Origin: Achromobacter piechaudii NBRC 102461
GTDB lineage: Bacteria; Pseudomonadota; Gammaproteobacteria; Burkholderiales; Burkholderiaceae_B
NCBI RefSeq assembly: GCF_001571245.1
Contig: NZ_BCTK01000008.1
Span: 248,001-312,000 of the forward strand
DNA: 64,000 nucleotides
Reading direction: 5' to 3'
Below are positions 1 to 10,400 of the stretch, piece after piece. A program made the position numbers and the translations under genes. Each line of letters opens with the position of its first letter. The stretch's first letter is position 1. Below the pieces are notes generated by a model. It was given only the letters and a program-made list of their open reading frames with translations. It did no database searches and was not told where the DNA came from.

Positions 1-429
1 ACCAGGTATGTAGATGGTTTGCACCTCGGGTTCCGCCACGGGCTGCGTCCATTCCTGACGCGTGTCAGGCATAGGCGCGGGGCCCAGCAGTTTCTGGCGT
101 TCCCAGGGTTCCAGCAGAATATTGGTGCTGTCGACGAGCCGCACCAGGCGGCCATCCGGGCCGAACTGAAGCAGCGCTTCCTTGCGGCTGTACAGTCCGT
201 CGGCGACAAACGTGATCTTGAAGGACCAGAGGGCCAGCAGCGTGCCGTCGGTCTGTCTGTAAAGCTTGTCAGGCGGCGCGGTGAGCGCGCGCGAGGCTTC
301 TTCCAGCGTCGTCTGGCCAGGAGTCAGCGTGCTCAGTTTGCCCGGATCGAAGTTATGACCCGTGGCTGCACAGGCGCACAGCAACAACGCGATGGCGGCG
401 CCCGCCAGAAGATTTCTATAGCCTCGCAT
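1..429 (-). CDS. Small lipoprotein, BamE/SmpA-like, 3' end outside window
   Basis: The minus strand is open from an ATG at 429 to the window edge (143 codons, no stop), so the C-terminus is missing. The N-terminus MRGYRNLLAGAAIALLLCAC is a short basic and hydrophobic signal ending in a lipobox with Cys20, so it is probably a lipoprotein. The following stretch (FDPGKLSTLTPGQTTLEEASRAL) resembles the 'L-G-T-x3-V-x3-LG-P' opening of BamE/SmpA-fold outer-membrane lipoproteins, but the resemblance is loose. It lies 29 bp downstream of the chemoreceptor gene on the same strand. The lipoprotein call is firm; the family is a guess. Confidence 0.7.
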   Translation of the reverse strand, partial: MRGYRNLLAGAAIALLLCACAATGHNFDPGKLSTLTPGQTTLEEASRALTAPPDKLYRQTDGTLLALWSFKITFVADGLYSRKEALLQFGPDGRLVRLVDSTNILLEPWERQKLLGPAPMPDTRQEWTQPVAEPEVQTIYIPG

Positions 430-458
430 ACCCTACCTGTTCGCTGGCTGCGCCAGCA

Positions 459-2333
459 TCAAAAAGATTCCCAATCGTCGTCGGACGGCGCGCTGCGGCG
501 GCTCGGCGCGGACGCCGGCTTGGCCTCGCCTGCGGGGGCCGCCGCACGCGGCGCCGGACGGCGCAACGGCCGCGTCGCCGTGGCGCCTTCAGCGCCGACG
601 GCTGCCGGCTTGGAGCGCGCCGCGTGCGTCAAACGCACGGCGGGCGTCGCGCGAGCCGGAGCTTCCGCGGGCGATTCAGACGGAGCCTTCGGCGCGGCGA
701 CGCGCGGAGCAGGACGCTGCGCGGGTTGATGCGCGGGTTGCTGCGTCAACTGGCGCGCCGGCACTTCGATCACTTCGCCCGCATGGATCTTGAACACCGC
801 CACGGCCTGGACCAGGCGCTCGGCCTGCTCCTGCAACGAACCGGCGGCAGCGGCGGCTTCTTCCACCAGCGCCGCGTTCTGCTGCGTCACTTCATCCATC
901 TGCGAGACCGCGCGATTGACCTGGTCGATACCGCTGGACTGCTCTTCCGACGCTGCCGAGATCTCGCCCATGATGTCGGTCACGCGTTTGACCGACGCCA
1001 CGATCTCCTGCATGGTCGCGCCGGCGCGTTCCACCTGCTGCGAACCCGCGCCCACCTTGGACACCGAGTCTTCGATCAAGCCCTTGATTTCCTTGGCGGC
1101 CTGCGCGCTGCGCTGCGCCAGCGAGCGCACTTCGCCTGCCACGACCGCAAAGCCCTTGCCCTGTTCGCCCGCGCGCGCCGCTTCCACGGCCGCGTTCAGC
1201 GCCAGGATGTTGGTCTGGAACGCGATGCCGTCGATGACGGACACGATTTCCGAGATCTTGCGCGAGCTGGCCGAGATGTCGTGCATGGTGTTGACCACTT
1301 CCGACACCGCCGAACCGCCGCGCTCGGCGACATCCGACGCGCTGGCCGCCAGCTGATTGGCCTGGCGCGCGTTGTCGGCGTTCTGCTTGACGGTAGAGGC
1401 CAGCTGTTCCATCGACGCGGCCGTTTCCTGCAACGACGCCGCCTGCTGTTCGGTACGGCTGGACAGGTCCGTGTTGCCCGCGGAAATTTCACGCGAGCCC
1501 ACGTTGATCTCGTCCACGCCTCGACGCACCGCCGAGACGGTGCGCGTCAGGCTTTCCTGCATGCGCTTGACGGCGGCCATCAGATGGCCGATTTCATTGG
1601 TGGACGTGGCTTCCACGCGCACGGTCAGATCTCCGCCGGCAATCTTGTCGAAGCTGTCGCTGACGGCGCGCAAGGGGCGCAGGATGACGCGGTTCATGAA
1701 CAGGAACGCACCCAGCGCCACGGCCAGGATCAGCGCGGCCAGGCCCAGGTACACAAACGTCATCATCGACGCCTGGCTGCGAGCGGCCTGCACTTCGTGT
1801 TCGCTGAACGTGTTGATATTGCCTGCAAAATCGCTCAACTGCTTGAAGAATGCCGCGCTGGCGGCGCCTGCCTGGGTATTCTTCAAGCTCAGGTAGGTCG
1901 CGGCGTCGCCCTTGTCCAGCGCACCCATCATGGAACGCAACGCGTTCGAGAAGGCGTTGAATGTCGTTATGAGCTCGCCTTCAGCGGCCTGGCCCACGCT
2001 CGTCACTTTCGGAACGGCCTTGAAGGCTTCCATTTTCTTGTTGGCGTCGCCGATCAATTGCTGCACGGTGCGCGAGTTCTCGGCAGCACCGTTCGTGTCA
2101 CCCGTAGCGCGCTGCGCGGCGGCGATGTCCGCGCGGATCGTCGCGCGCAGCATCTGCGTGTAGGCGTCCTTGATCAGATTGCTTTGCTGCACGCTCAGGG
2201 AATCCAGAGCGTTGATCGTGACGGCGCTGGCACGCATGCTGTTCCAGCCCAAACCAATTGCAACCAGTGCGGCCAGGGCAACTGCCAACTGAGCGAGCAT
2301 CAAGCCCGTGCGCACCTTCAGATTGCTGAACAT
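459..2333 (-). CDS. Methyl-accepting chemotaxis protein with CheR-docking tail (MCP 1)
   Basis: This is a 624-residue transmembrane chemoreceptor. It has TM1 at about 10-30, a periplasmic four-helix-type ligand domain, TM2 at about 190-213, a HAMP linker, and a cytoplasmic signalling hairpin with the conserved tip [20 protein letters not shown]. Methylation helices flank the tip. A Pro/Ala-rich linker of roughly 90 residues follows and the chain ends in DWESF, matching the xWExF pentapeptide that tethers CheR/CheB in Tsr and Tar. The ligand is unknown. It is tandem with a paralogue whose signalling domain is almost identical. The paralogue's gene ends 110 bp upstream. Confidence 0.95.
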   Translation of the reverse strand: MFSNLKVRTGLMLAQLAVALAALVAIGLGWNSMRASAVTINALDSLSVQQSNLIKDAYTQMLRATIRADIAAAQRATGDTNGAAENSRTVQQLIGDANKKMEAFKAVPKVTSVGQAAEGELITTFNAFSNALRSMMGALDKGDAATYLSLKNTQAGAASAAFFKQLSDFAGNINTFSEHEVQAARSQASMMTFVYLGLAALILAVALGAFLFMNRVILRPLRAVSDSFDKIAGGDLTVRVEATSTNEIGHLMAAVKRMQESLTRTVSAVRRGVDEINVGSREISAGNTDLSSRTEQQAASLQETAASMEQLASTVKQNADNARQANQLAASASDVAERGGSAVSEVVNTMHDISASSRKISEIVSVIDGIAFQTNILALNAAVEAARAGEQGKGFAVVAGEVRSLAQRSAQAAKEIKGLIEDSVSKVGAGSQQVERAGATMQEIVASVKRVTDIMGEISAASEEQSSGIDQVNRAVSQMDEVTQQNAALVEEAAAAAGSLQEQAERLVQAVAVFKIHAGEVIEVPARQLTQQPAHQPAQRPAPRVAAPKAPSESPAEAPARATPAVRLTHAARSKPAAVGAEGATATRPLRRPAPRAAAPAGEAKPASAPSRRSAPSDDDWESF

Positions 2334-2443
2334 GTTCCAAGAGTTCCGGTAGTCGTCCCGACGGCACGCTGTGGCCGCCGGTCCGTAAAGGGGGGGTACT
2401 GTTTTTAATAGACTGCCTGTTCAATGCCCTGACGCGGGATTCG

Positions 2444-4393
2444 TCAGAAGGACTCCCAATCATCATCCGCGGGCGCGGGTCGACGGCTGGCCGTCGACGC
2501 GGCCGAGGGCGCGGCGGGTTTGGCTGCCGCGCTGTCCGCGCGCGAGGCCGGACGACGCAACGGGCGTACCACCGTCGCTGCGGACGCGGCCGGCTTCGGA
2601 CGCGCCACCTGAGTCTTGCGGGGAGCGGCGGCAGGCGCCGCGGGCGCGGCGGCCGGTTGGGCCTCGGGCTCGTCGTCCTCCTGCTCCGGCGCTGCCGGCT
2701 CGGCCACCGCCGCAGCCGGCTTGGCCAGGCGCGCAGCCGATGCGCGCGCAGCGCTCGGCGCCGGGCTGGATGCCTGCGGCGGCGACATGCGTTTCGCGCT
2801 CTGCTGGCCGGCGAGCTGGCGCGCCGGCACTTCGATCACTTCACCTGCATTGATCTTGAACACCGCCACGGCTTCCGCCAGGCGTTGGGCCTGTTCCTGC
2901 AACGAACCGGCAGCGGCGGCGGCTTCTTCCACCAGCGCGGCGTTCTGCTGCGTCACTTCGTCCATCTGTGAGACGGCGCGGTTGACCTGATCGATACCGC
3001 TGGACTGTTCATCCGAGGCGGCCGAGATTTCGCCCATGATGTCCGTCACGCGTTTGACTGAGGACACGATCTCCTGCATGGTCGCGCCGGCGCGTTCCAC
3101 CTGCTGCGAACCCGCGCCCACCTTGGACACCGAGTCTTCAATCAGGCCCTTGATTTCTTTAGCTGCCTGCGCGCTGCGCTGCGCCAGCGAGCGCACTTCG
3201 CCCGCCACGACCGCAAAGCCCTTGCCCTGCTCTCCGGCACGGGCCGCTTCCACGGCGGCGTTCAGCGCCAGGATGTTCGTCTGGAACGCAATGCCGTCAA
3301 TGACGGACACGATTTCCGAGATCTTGCGCGAGCTGGCCGAAATGCCCTGCATCGTGCTGACCACTTCGGACACCGCTGCACCGCCACGCTCGGCCACGTC
3401 CGACGCGCTGGCGGCCAACTGGTTGGCCTGGCGTGCGTTGTCGGCGTTCTGCTTGACGGTGGAAGCCAGTTGCTCCATCGACGCGGCGGTTTCTTCCAGC
3501 GAAGCCGCCTGCTGTTCCGTGCGGCTGGACAGATCGGTATTGCCTGCGGAAATTTCACGCGAGCCTACGTTGATCTCTTCCACGCCACGGCGCACGGTCG
3601 CCACCGTGCGCGTCAGGCTTTCCTGCATGCGCTTGATGGCGGCGAACAGCGACCCGATTTCGTTGGTGCTGCGCACGTCGATGCGGCCCGTGAAGTCGCC
3701 GCCGGAAATCTTGTCGAAGTGCTCGCCCGCCTGATGCAGCGGACGCAACACGGTGCGGTTGATGAAGATCCAGCAACCCAGCGCCAGCGCCAGCGACACC
3801 GCCAGCAGCGCAATCGTCACGGTGCGCGAGATGTTGTGGTCGACTTCGGCCCGCGCCACGAGTTCATCGGCGCGGGTATCCACGAACTGCAAGACGCCAT
3901 ACACGGCTTCACGGAAGGCGGTGTTGGCCGCGCCGCCCGCGTCGTTCAGGTCCAGATAGTCCTGGATGGCCAGTTTGGACAATGCGCTGGCCTGGCGCTT
4001 GTAGACATCGTCGAATTGCCGATAGGCGGCTTCCAGCTTTTGCACCGCCGCTTCGGAGCCCGGCATGGGCGGCGACTTGCGGAACGCTTCCAGCAGCTGA
4101 TTGCCTTCCTGCATCAACGCGTCGGCGCGCTTGGCCTGCGAGGAGGCCTGCTCCGTCTTGCCCTGCTGCATGTCCATCAGCGAGTTGGCCAGCAACAAGC
4201 GACCGCGCAGGTAGGCGATGTAGGCGCGATTGAGCTGCGTCGCCTGATTGGAATAGATGGCGTTGACCCGTTCCAGCTTTTCATTGCTGGAATTCAGGCC
4301 CATCCACGCCACACCGTTCGACGCGAACATGGCGCCCGTGAAGAGCAACAGCACCAGCACGATGCAGGTGCGGACTTTCAAATTGACAAGCAT
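2444..4393 (-). CDS. Methyl-accepting chemotaxis protein with CheR-docking tail (MCP 2)
   Basis: This 649-residue chemoreceptor has the same plan as its neighbour: TM1 about 10-30, a periplasmic sensor, TM2 about 188-212, HAMP, a signalling hairpin, and a long Ala/Pro/Glu-rich linker ending in DWESF. HAMP and signalling regions are near-identical to those of the adjacent receptor while the periplasmic sensor differs, as expected for duplication followed by sensor divergence. The periplasmic part carries helices of the Tar type (TarH-like); the ligand cannot be told from sequence. I found no convincing sigma-28 promoter directly upstream. Confidence 0.95.
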   Translation of the reverse strand: MLVNLKVRTCIVLVLLLFTGAMFASNGVAWMGLNSSNEKLERVNAIYSNQATQLNRAYIAYLRGRLLLANSLMDMQQGKTEQASSQAKRADALMQEGNQLLEAFRKSPPMPGSEAAVQKLEAAYRQFDDVYKRQASALSKLAIQDYLDLNDAGGAANTAFREAVYGVLQFVDTRADELVARAEVDHNISRTVTIALLAVSLALALGCWIFINRTVLRPLHQAGEHFDKISGGDFTGRIDVRSTNEIGSLFAAIKRMQESLTRTVATVRRGVEEINVGSREISAGNTDLSSRTEQQAASLEETAASMEQLASTVKQNADNARQANQLAASASDVAERGGAAVSEVVSTMQGISASSRKISEIVSVIDGIAFQTNILALNAAVEAARAGEQGKGFAVVAGEVRSLAQRSAQAAKEIKGLIEDSVSKVGAGSQQVERAGATMQEIVSSVKRVTDIMGEISAASDEQSSGIDQVNRAVSQMDEVTQQNAALVEEAAAAAGSLQEQAQRLAEAVAVFKINAGEVIEVPARQLAGQQSAKRMSPPQASSPAPSAARASAARLAKPAAAVAEPAAPEQEDDEPEAQPAAAPAAPAAAPRKTQVARPKPAASAATVVRPLRRPASRADSAAAKPAAPSAASTASRRPAPADDDWESF

Positions 4394-4449
4394 GAATTAC
4401 CCGAGCGTTAAGCAACGTGAAACGACACAACCCACCCTGAACGCAACCA

Positions 4450-4481
4450 CGGACGCCCCGGTTCATGACCGGTAGCGTCCG
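4450..4481 (-). terminator. Stem-loop between flgL and MCP 2
   Basis: CGGACG and CGTCCG form the outer stem and CCGGT/ACCGG an inner stem around a short loop. The hairpin sits 52 bp beyond the flgL stop, at the end of the flgB-flgL run. There is no U-tract, so it may stabilise or end the transcript weakly rather than act as a classic intrinsic terminator. Confidence 0.4.
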
Positions 4482-4533
4482 AGAATGGCGCCGTAGGCCG
4501 GACCTTGAGCGGCACGGCCTGAAAATCTGCCGC

Positions 4534-5796
4534 TTACTTACCGCGGCTGAACAAACTGGAGCCCTGAATCGTCATGAACGCGGAGGAAGCCGCTTCCAGC
4601 GCGACCTTGCGCATGGCAAGCTGGCTGGCGCCGGCGAAATAATCCAGGTCTTCCAGGTCCGACAAGGTCTTGGAATACGTCAGGCCCTTCTTCGTGCCGG
4701 TCGCGTCCAGCGCTTCCAGCTCGTTCATCCGGGCGCCGACCGAAGCGGCCACGGTCAAGACGTTGTCGTAGTTGTTCGACAATTTCTTGTTGGCGGTCGC
4801 CAATTCGTTGTTCAGCTTGGCCAGGGCGACTTCGTCGCCGGCGATCGGCGAATCCAGCACCTTGATCAGGCTGTCCAGCGTGGTGAACATGTCCAGGTCA
4901 GCCGTCTGCACGCTCTGGACGTCGATCACGTCGCCGTTGGCGGGCGTACCCTTGACAACGACCGACACGCCGCCGAAGTCGATGGCCGCGCCCTCGGTGT
5001 ACGGGGTGGCCGCAGCGGGCGGCGTCGGGGTGACGACGGGCGGGACCGGCGGGTTGGCGTTGGGATCCGTCGTCGTGACGCGATAGCCCATGTTGCCCGT
5101 GGCCGGGTCCGCCTCGAACTGAATCTGGAAATTCTTGCCGATGTTGGCCGAGCCCGGCGTCACCGACACGGTGCTGAACTGGGCGGTGCCGGTGTTGGCG
5201 TTGGCGGCGGTGCTGACGTAGGCTTGCGAACCCGGGTTGGCGCGGCTGAACACGTCGATACCCAGATCGCTGGTGGACAGCTGGCGCGACTGGTCGACCT
5301 GGATCGTGCGCTCGCCGGTGGCGCCGCTGTAGACGATCTTGCCGTTGGTGTCCTGCGAATAAGGCACCACGCCGCCCTGGTAACCAGAGAACAGGTACTG
5401 GCCGTTGCCGTCCGTGCTGTTCGCCAGGCCCAGCAGCGCGTCGCGGGCGCTCTTCAATGCGGTCGACAGGGCTTGGCGATCGCTGTCGGCAAAGGTGCCG
5501 TTGCCTGCCTGGATGACGCGGGTACGAACGTCCTGCAATGCCGTGGTGATCGAATCCAGCACGTTGCTTTCCTGACCCAGATTGGTCATGGCCGTATCGC
5601 GGTTCAGGCCATACGTGCTGTTCATGCTCTTGGTCTGCGCCACGCCGATCGACAACGAGGCCGACAGGGGATCATCCGCGGGCGTCAGGAACTTGCGACC
5701 GCTGCCGACCTGTTCGACCAGGCGGTTCATGTCCGATTCCTGAGAGAGAACGCCGCTCAGGCCGTTCGAGTACATCATCGTGGTGCTCAGGCGCAT
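4534..5796 (-). CDS. flgL: Flagellar hook-filament junction protein FlgL (HAP3)
   Basis: FlgL sits between hook (via FlgK) and filament. The 420-residue product starts MRLSTTMMYSN and has flagellin-like N- and C-terminal helices (DMNRLVEQVGSGRKFLTPADDP near the start; YFAGASQLAMRKVALEAASSAFMTIQGSSLF at the end) around a Gly/Pro-rich variable middle. It has no signal peptide, consistent with type III flagellar export. It is the last gene of flgBCDEFGHIJKL, 45 bp after flgK. Confidence 0.97.
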   Translation of the reverse strand: MRLSTTMMYSNGLSGVLSQESDMNRLVEQVGSGRKFLTPADDPLSASLSIGVAQTKSMNSTYGLNRDTAMTNLGQESNVLDSITTALQDVRTRVIQAGNGTFADSDRQALSTALKSARDALLGLANSTDGNGQYLFSGYQGGVVPYSQDTNGKIVYSGATGERTIQVDQSRQLSTSDLGIDVFSRANPGSQAYVSTAANANTGTAQFSTVSVTPGSANIGKNFQIQFEADPATGNMGYRVTTTDPNANPPVPPVVTPTPPAAATPYTEGAAIDFGGVSVVVKGTPANGDVIDVQSVQTADLDMFTTLDSLIKVLDSPIAGDEVALAKLNNELATANKKLSNNYDNVLTVAASVGARMNELEALDATGTKKGLTYSKTLSDLEDLDYFAGASQLAMRKVALEAASSAFMTIQGSSLFSRGK

Positions 5797-5841
5797 GGTG
5801 CGGCTCCGAATTGCTTTGTAGTCATCACAGTAAAGATCGTC

Positions 5842-7515
5842 TTAGCCACGCAGGCCCAGCAGCGTGTCGAACACGGTGCTTGCCACATCGATGATGCGAG
5901 CGCTTGCCTGGTACTGCTCTTGGTAAATCGACAGGCTGACGTACTCTTCGTTCAGGTTCACGCCCGACACCGATTGCTGGGCGGCGGTCGTCTGCTTGAT
6001 CAGATTGGCCTGCGCGGTGGCGGCCGTCTTCACCTGGGCGGTCTGCACGCCCACGGTGTTCACGACCTGCGCGAACATGTCGGTGGTGCTCATCGTGCCG
6101 TGGCCCAAGACCTTGGCGCTTTGCAGTTGCGCCAGCTTCAAGGCGTTCTTGCCGTTGGCGTCGCCGCCGTCGGCGTCGGCTGCGGCGATCTTTTCGGGAT
6201 CGCTGATCAGCACGTTGATGTCACGCGCGGCATCGCGCGTGGGCGACAGCGACCACTTGTCGCCGGCTTGCGGCGGCGCGTTGATCGTCAGCGTCACGCC
6301 CGCCTCGGCGTCCAGGTTCAGCGTTGCGTTGGGCGGCGTGCCGGTCGCGGGGCCGTTGTAGACGCGCGCGCCTTCCGGCATGCGCAGCACCTGGTAGTTG
6401 GTGCCGTCGAACGAGATCTCGTAGTCCTTGGCGTTGACGTTGTTCAACGTCGTGAACTGGCCAGTGATCTGCGCGTTGCTCTTGTTGGCGGTGTTGGGCA
6501 CGCCCGTGGGCGAACCGATGCTGAAGAAATCCGTGCCCGGGTTGCCGTTCTGGTCCAGGCCCTGCTTGTGCTGTTCGTTGAACGACAGCGCCAGGCCCAC
6601 GGCCATCTGGCCCAGCTGGTTCTGCAAGGTGTCCAGCGAGGTCGCGCGAAATTGCAGCAGGCCGCCCAGGCTGCCGCCCGTGACGTCGCTGTCAGGCATT
6701 TCGACGGCAACCGTCTTGCCCGAACCCGCCGGCAAGGTGTAGGCCACGACCGTGCGGCTCGCGTCCTTGGACGAAGGCACCGCTTGCAGCGGGTACAGCG
6801 TCGTGCCCGACAACAGCGACTGGCCGCCCTTGGTCAGCGAGATGTTGATCTTGTTGCCCTGCTCGTAGGTCGTGATGCCGACGAGCTGGTTCAGTTCCAT
6901 CACCGCCTGGTCGCGCTGGTCGAGCAGGTCGTTCGGGGGGCTGCCGTTGGCCTTGCCGGCCGCCAGCGAGATCTGCGTGTTCAGGTCGTCGATACGGCCC
7001 AGGTAGCTGTTGACCTGTTCGACCGTGGTGGAGATCTGCGTGTTCAAGCCTTCACGCAGGTTCTGCATTTCGGAGTAAGCCGAGCGGATCTGCGTGGTCA
7101 GGCTGTTGGCCTTGCCCAGCAGGTCGGCGCGCGCGGCCGGATCGGCCGGCTTGCTGGCGACCGTGTTCATGCTGGTGAAGAAGTCGGTCAGCCCCGGGGC
7201 GATGCCCACGGTGCGATCGGCGAACAGGTTGTTGATCTGCGACACCTGGGCGAATTGCGTCTGCAATTGCGCACCGCTGCCCTGCGCGCCGACCAACTGC
7301 TTGTACAAGAAGCTGTCGTAGCTGCGCTCGATCGTGTCAACCTGCACGCCACGGCCGATATAGCCGTTGGCGGTCGCCTGGGCGCCGGCCGTCGAGGTCA
7401 GGACGCGCTGACGGTTGTAGCCCACCGTGGTGGCATTGTTGATGTTGTGGCTGGTGGTTGCCAGGCCGGCCTGGGCGGCGTTCAGCCCGCCCAGCGCTGT
7501 TTTGTACAAGTTCAT
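5842..7515 (-). CDS. flgK: Flagellar hook-associated protein FlgK (HAP1)
   Basis: The product is 557 residues and begins MNLYKTALGGLNAAQAGLATTSHNINNATTVGYNRQR, the rod/hook-family N-terminal motif shared with FlgE/F/G (NxxNxxTxGY). It ends in the matching coiled helix (EEYVSLSIYQEQYQASARIIDVASTVFDTLLGLRG). The central part is variable. FlgK caps the hook and joins it to FlgL and the filament. It lies 73 bp after flgJ and 45 bp before flgL in the same run. Confidence 0.97.
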   Translation of the reverse strand: MNLYKTALGGLNAAQAGLATTSHNINNATTVGYNRQRVLTSTAGAQATANGYIGRGVQVDTIERSYDSFLYKQLVGAQGSGAQLQTQFAQVSQINNLFADRTVGIAPGLTDFFTSMNTVASKPADPAARADLLGKANSLTTQIRSAYSEMQNLREGLNTQISTTVEQVNSYLGRIDDLNTQISLAAGKANGSPPNDLLDQRDQAVMELNQLVGITTYEQGNKINISLTKGGQSLLSGTTLYPLQAVPSSKDASRTVVAYTLPAGSGKTVAVEMPDSDVTGGSLGGLLQFRATSLDTLQNQLGQMAVGLALSFNEQHKQGLDQNGNPGTDFFSIGSPTGVPNTANKSNAQITGQFTTLNNVNAKDYEISFDGTNYQVLRMPEGARVYNGPATGTPPNATLNLDAEAGVTLTINAPPQAGDKWSLSPTRDAARDINVLISDPEKIAAADADGGDANGKNALKLAQLQSAKVLGHGTMSTTDMFAQVVNTVGVQTAQVKTAATAQANLIKQTTAAQQSVSGVNLNEEYVSLSIYQEQYQASARIIDVASTVFDTLLGLRG

Positions 7516-7588
7516 GCTGACAATGCCCCGTATGTAACCGCAGCTGATATCTCTGGATACTCCAATAACGGCAGGAGATCGTCCAAAT

Positions 7589-8566
7589 TTAGAGTCCTTC
7601 CAACATCTGGCGAGAAATTTCCACGTTATTGGCTGCGCCTCGCAGCTGACCCATGATGCCGATCAGTTTTTGCGCATAGCGCGGGTCGGTCGCGTAGCCT
7701 GCGTCCTGGATCTTGCGCGCCGCGTCGATCTCGTTGCGGGCCTGCGTCACGGCTTCGTAGCGTGGGCTGTTGCCGATCAGGCGCGCGTAGTCCGAGAACG
7801 ATTCTTCGTAGGACGCATAGGCGCGGAAAGGTTGCGTCACCTTTTTGGCGACGCCGCCTTCGTATTCGGTGGTGAGCACGTTGACGACCTTGCCCTTCCA
7901 GCTGGAACCGGCCTTGATGCCGAACAGGTTGTAGCTGGTGCTGCCGTCCGGGTGCTTGATCTCGCGCTGGCCCCAGCCCGATTCCAGCGCTGCCTGGCCC
8001 ATGATGAGCCGGGCCGGCACGCCGCTTTGCTGCGAGGCCAGGTTGGCCGCGCGCGACATCTTCGACACGAAGTCCACCACGTGATCGGGCGCGCCCTCGG
8101 CGGCGGCCAAGGCGCGGTCGCTGGCGCGGTTGTTGCGCATGACGTTCAGCAGCGCCGACACTTCGCGCGAACCGCCCGTGCGGAAGTCCAGGTCACCGCC
8201 CTGCCCGATCGCGCGCACCGCGTCATCGGACATGTCGGCCGGCTTGCCCTGCTGCATCTGCGCCAGGATGGACTGCGTCAGCCCGATGCCGGGCGAGGCC
8301 AGGTGCAGCGCCAGCTGCTCGTCGGCCATGGATTGCAGCATTTGCGTCTGCTGCGAGTCGAACAGCCCTTCCTTGGGCGTGGCCTCGCGCATGCGCTTGA
8401 CCATCATTTGCAGGAACAAGGCCTCGAACTGCTTGGCCACCTGCTTTTGCTGGTCGGTGCCTTCGGGGTCTTTCTTGACGTCGCGCTTCAGGTCCGACAA
8501 GCGGCCCATGTCGAAGACCGAATCCTGTCGGGCAGCGCCGCGCGCCGCGTCTTGAGTGATCGCCAT
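7589..8566 (-). CDS. flgJ: Bifunctional rod scaffold and peptidoglycan hydrolase FlgJ
   Basis: This 325-residue two-domain FlgJ has an N-terminal rod-binding domain (about 40-110; KQFEALFLQMMVKRMREATP) that scaffolds rod assembly. Its C-terminal glucosaminidase domain (about 160-310; LIMGQAALESGWGQREI, then YNLFGIKAGSSWKGK, then FRAYASYEESFSDYARLI) opens the peptidoglycan for the growing rod. The Glu in the ALESGWG motif is the expected catalytic acid. The dual-domain form is usual in beta- and gammaproteobacteria. The gene follows flgI with a 5-bp gap. Confidence 0.97.
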   Translation of the reverse strand: MAITQDAARGAARQDSVFDMGRLSDLKRDVKKDPEGTDQQKQVAKQFEALFLQMMVKRMREATPKEGLFDSQQTQMLQSMADEQLALHLASPGIGLTQSILAQMQQGKPADMSDDAVRAIGQGGDLDFRTGGSREVSALLNVMRNNRASDRALAAAEGAPDHVVDFVSKMSRAANLASQQSGVPARLIMGQAALESGWGQREIKHPDGSTSYNLFGIKAGSSWKGKVVNVLTTEYEGGVAKKVTQPFRAYASYEESFSDYARLIGNSPRYEAVTQARNEIDAARKIQDAGYATDPRYAQKLIGIMGQLRGAANNVEISRQMLEGL

Positions 8567-8571
8567 GGCCG

Positions 8572-9708
8572 TCAGATGATTTCCAGTTCGGCGCGCAGCG
8601 CGCCGGCGGTTTTCATGGCCTGCAGGATGGCCAGCAGGTCTTGCGGCGTGGCGCCCAGGGCGTTCAGGCCCTTGACGACGTCAGCCAGGTTGGCGCTGGT
8701 GCTCACGCGCTGCAACGAGCCGTTGTCCTGGCGCACTTCGATCTGCGTGTTGGGCACCACCACCGTCTGCCCTTCGGTGAACGGCGTGTCCGGTTGCGAG
8801 ACCTGGTTCTGACGGTTGATGATGACCGACAGATTGCCGTGCGCCACGGCCGCCTCTTCGATCATGACCGTGCGGTTCATGACGACCGAGCCGGTGCGGG
8901 CATTGATGATGACCTTGGCCACCGTGGGCGCGCGCGCCACTTGCAGGTCTTCGACCTGCGACAGGAAGCGCGCCTGCGAGGCCTGCTCCATCGGCGTGCG
9001 CACCTGCACCACGCGGCCATCCAGCGCCGTGGCCGTGCCTTGGCCGAACTTGCGGTTCAGCGCCTGCGCCACGTTTTGCGCCGTGCCGAAATCGGTGTTG
9101 TTCAGTTCCACATGGATATAACCGTCGCGCGAGAACGTGGTGGGCACGCCGCGTTCGACGATGGCGCCCGCGCTGATGCGGCCGCCGTTCAACTGATTGA
9201 TCTGCACGCTGGAGCCGCCGGCCGACGCGCCCGCGCCGCCCACCAGGATGTTGCCCTGGGCAATCGCATAGACCTGGCTGTCGGCGCCCTTGAGCGGCGT
9301 CATCAGCAAGGTGCCGCCGCGCAGGCTCTTGGCGTTACCCATGGACGAGACCACCACGTCCAGCGTCTGGCCAGGCCGCGCGAAGGCGGGCAAGGTGGTG
9401 GTGACCATGACGGCCGCCACGTTCTTCAACTGCATGTTGCTGCCGGCCGGCACGGTGATGCCCAGCTGCGACAGCATGTTGGTCAGGCTCTGCTGGGTGA
9501 ACGGGGTCTGGCGCACCTGGTCGCCGCTGCCGTCCAGGCCCACGACCAGGCCATAGCCGATCAGCTGGTTGCCGCGCACGCCCTGGATCGAGGCCAGGTC
9601 CTTGAGCCGCTCGGCATACGCCGCGCCGGCGCCGGCCGCGAGCCCCACCACCACGCACACGCGGGCGAACAAGGACAGCATGGCGGATATCGGAGTGGGT
9701 GTTGTCAT
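8572..9708 (-). CDS. flgI: Flagellar P-ring protein FlgI
   Basis: The frame stays open far upstream, but the ATG at 9708 ([17 protein letters not shown]) gives a 378-residue protein of standard FlgI length, with a Sec signal peptide cleaved near AYA-ERLKDL. Hallmarks are [28 protein letters not shown] near the start and the terminal [24 protein letters not shown]. FlgI forms the P ring around the rod in the peptidoglycan layer, with FlgA as its chaperone. The start lies 2 bp after the flgH stop codon. Confidence 0.97.
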   Translation of the reverse strand: MTTPTPISAMLSLFARVCVVVGLAAGAGAAYAERLKDLASIQGVRGNQLIGYGLVVGLDGSGDQVRQTPFTQQSLTNMLSQLGITVPAGSNMQLKNVAAVMVTTTLPAFARPGQTLDVVVSSMGNAKSLRGGTLLMTPLKGADSQVYAIAQGNILVGGAGASAGGSSVQINQLNGGRISAGAIVERGVPTTFSRDGYIHVELNNTDFGTAQNVAQALNRKFGQGTATALDGRVVQVRTPMEQASQARFLSQVEDLQVARAPTVAKVIINARTGSVVMNRTVMIEEAAVAHGNLSVIINRQNQVSQPDTPFTEGQTVVVPNTQIEVRQDNGSLQRVSTSANLADVVKGLNALGATPQDLLAILQAMKTAGALRAELEII

Positions 9709-9710
9709 AG

Positions 9711-10400
9711 TCAGAACGGCGATGCGAGCAGGAAGAAGCGTTGCAGCCAGCCCATGGTCTGAACTTCGTCCATGACGCCCTTGCTGCGGTATTCGATGCG
9801 GGCGTCGGCCACTTGCGTGGACGACACGGTATTCGTGCCGGTAATCGAGCGCGGATCGACCACCCCGGCGAAGCGAACGTATTCGCTGCCTCGGTTGATT
9901 GCGATCTGCTTCTCGCCCGCCACCTGCAGGTTGCCGTTGGACATCACGCCCACGACCGTCGTGGTGATGGTGCCGGTGAAGGCGTTGTTGGCGGTGCTGT
10001 CGCCCTTGCCCTGCGCCACGTTGCCGCCTTTGGCGTCGGTGTTCAGGTTGGCGCCCGCCCAGCTGTCCATGAAGGACGGCGCGGCGGCGATGCCCAGCGT
10101 GGCCGATCCGGTGCGGTTGGTGTTCGTCGCCACGTTCTTCGAGGCATTGGTGCGCTCGTTCAGGACGATGGTGACGATATCGCCCACGTTGCGCGGCCGA
10201 CGATCCTCGAACAACGGATAGTTGCCGTACGTGGTGGGCTGATAGATCGAGCCCGTCGGCTGCGCCATCGGCATGGGCGGCGGCGGCGGCGCGGCCGTGG
10301 TCGGCCCGGTCACAATGGGCTCGGGCGGAATCATGGCGCAACCGGCCGCCAGCAGAGCCAGCGCCGCAACGAATACCAGACGCAGGACAGACATGGGCAT
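9711..10400 (-). CDS. flgH: Flagellar L-ring lipoprotein FlgH
   Basis: FlgH builds the outer-membrane L ring. The chosen ATG at 10400 shares its A with the flgG stop (TGATG), giving 229 residues; a GTG one codon earlier and an ATG two codons later are also possible. The signal ends in lipobox LLAAGC, so the mature protein is lipidated. Characteristic stretches are [17 protein letters not shown], a central Ala/Gly/Asn-rich part, and [18 protein letters not shown] before the end. It sits between flgG and flgI. Confidence 0.97.
   Translation of the reverse strand: MPMSVLRLVFVAALALLAAGCAMIPPEPIVTGPTTAAPPPPPMPMAQPTGSIYQPTTYGNYPLFEDRRPRNVGDIVTIVLNERTNASKNVATNTNRTGSATLGIAAAPSFMDSWAGANLNTDAKGGNVAQGKGDSTANNAFTGTITTTVVGVMSNGNLQVAGEKQIAINRGSEYVRFAGVVDPRSITGTNTVSSTQVADARIEYRSKGVMDEVQTMGWLQRFFLLASPF

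Noticed and set aside
2334-2443. TAAA followed by 15 bases before MCP 1 as a sigma-28 promoter
   Set aside because: The -10 part does not resemble GCCGATAA beyond chance.
4465-7656. A plus-strand open frame of about 1060 codons opposite flgL-flgK
   Set aside because: It is a shadow of the two clear flagellar genes, with compositional bias and no recognisable motif.
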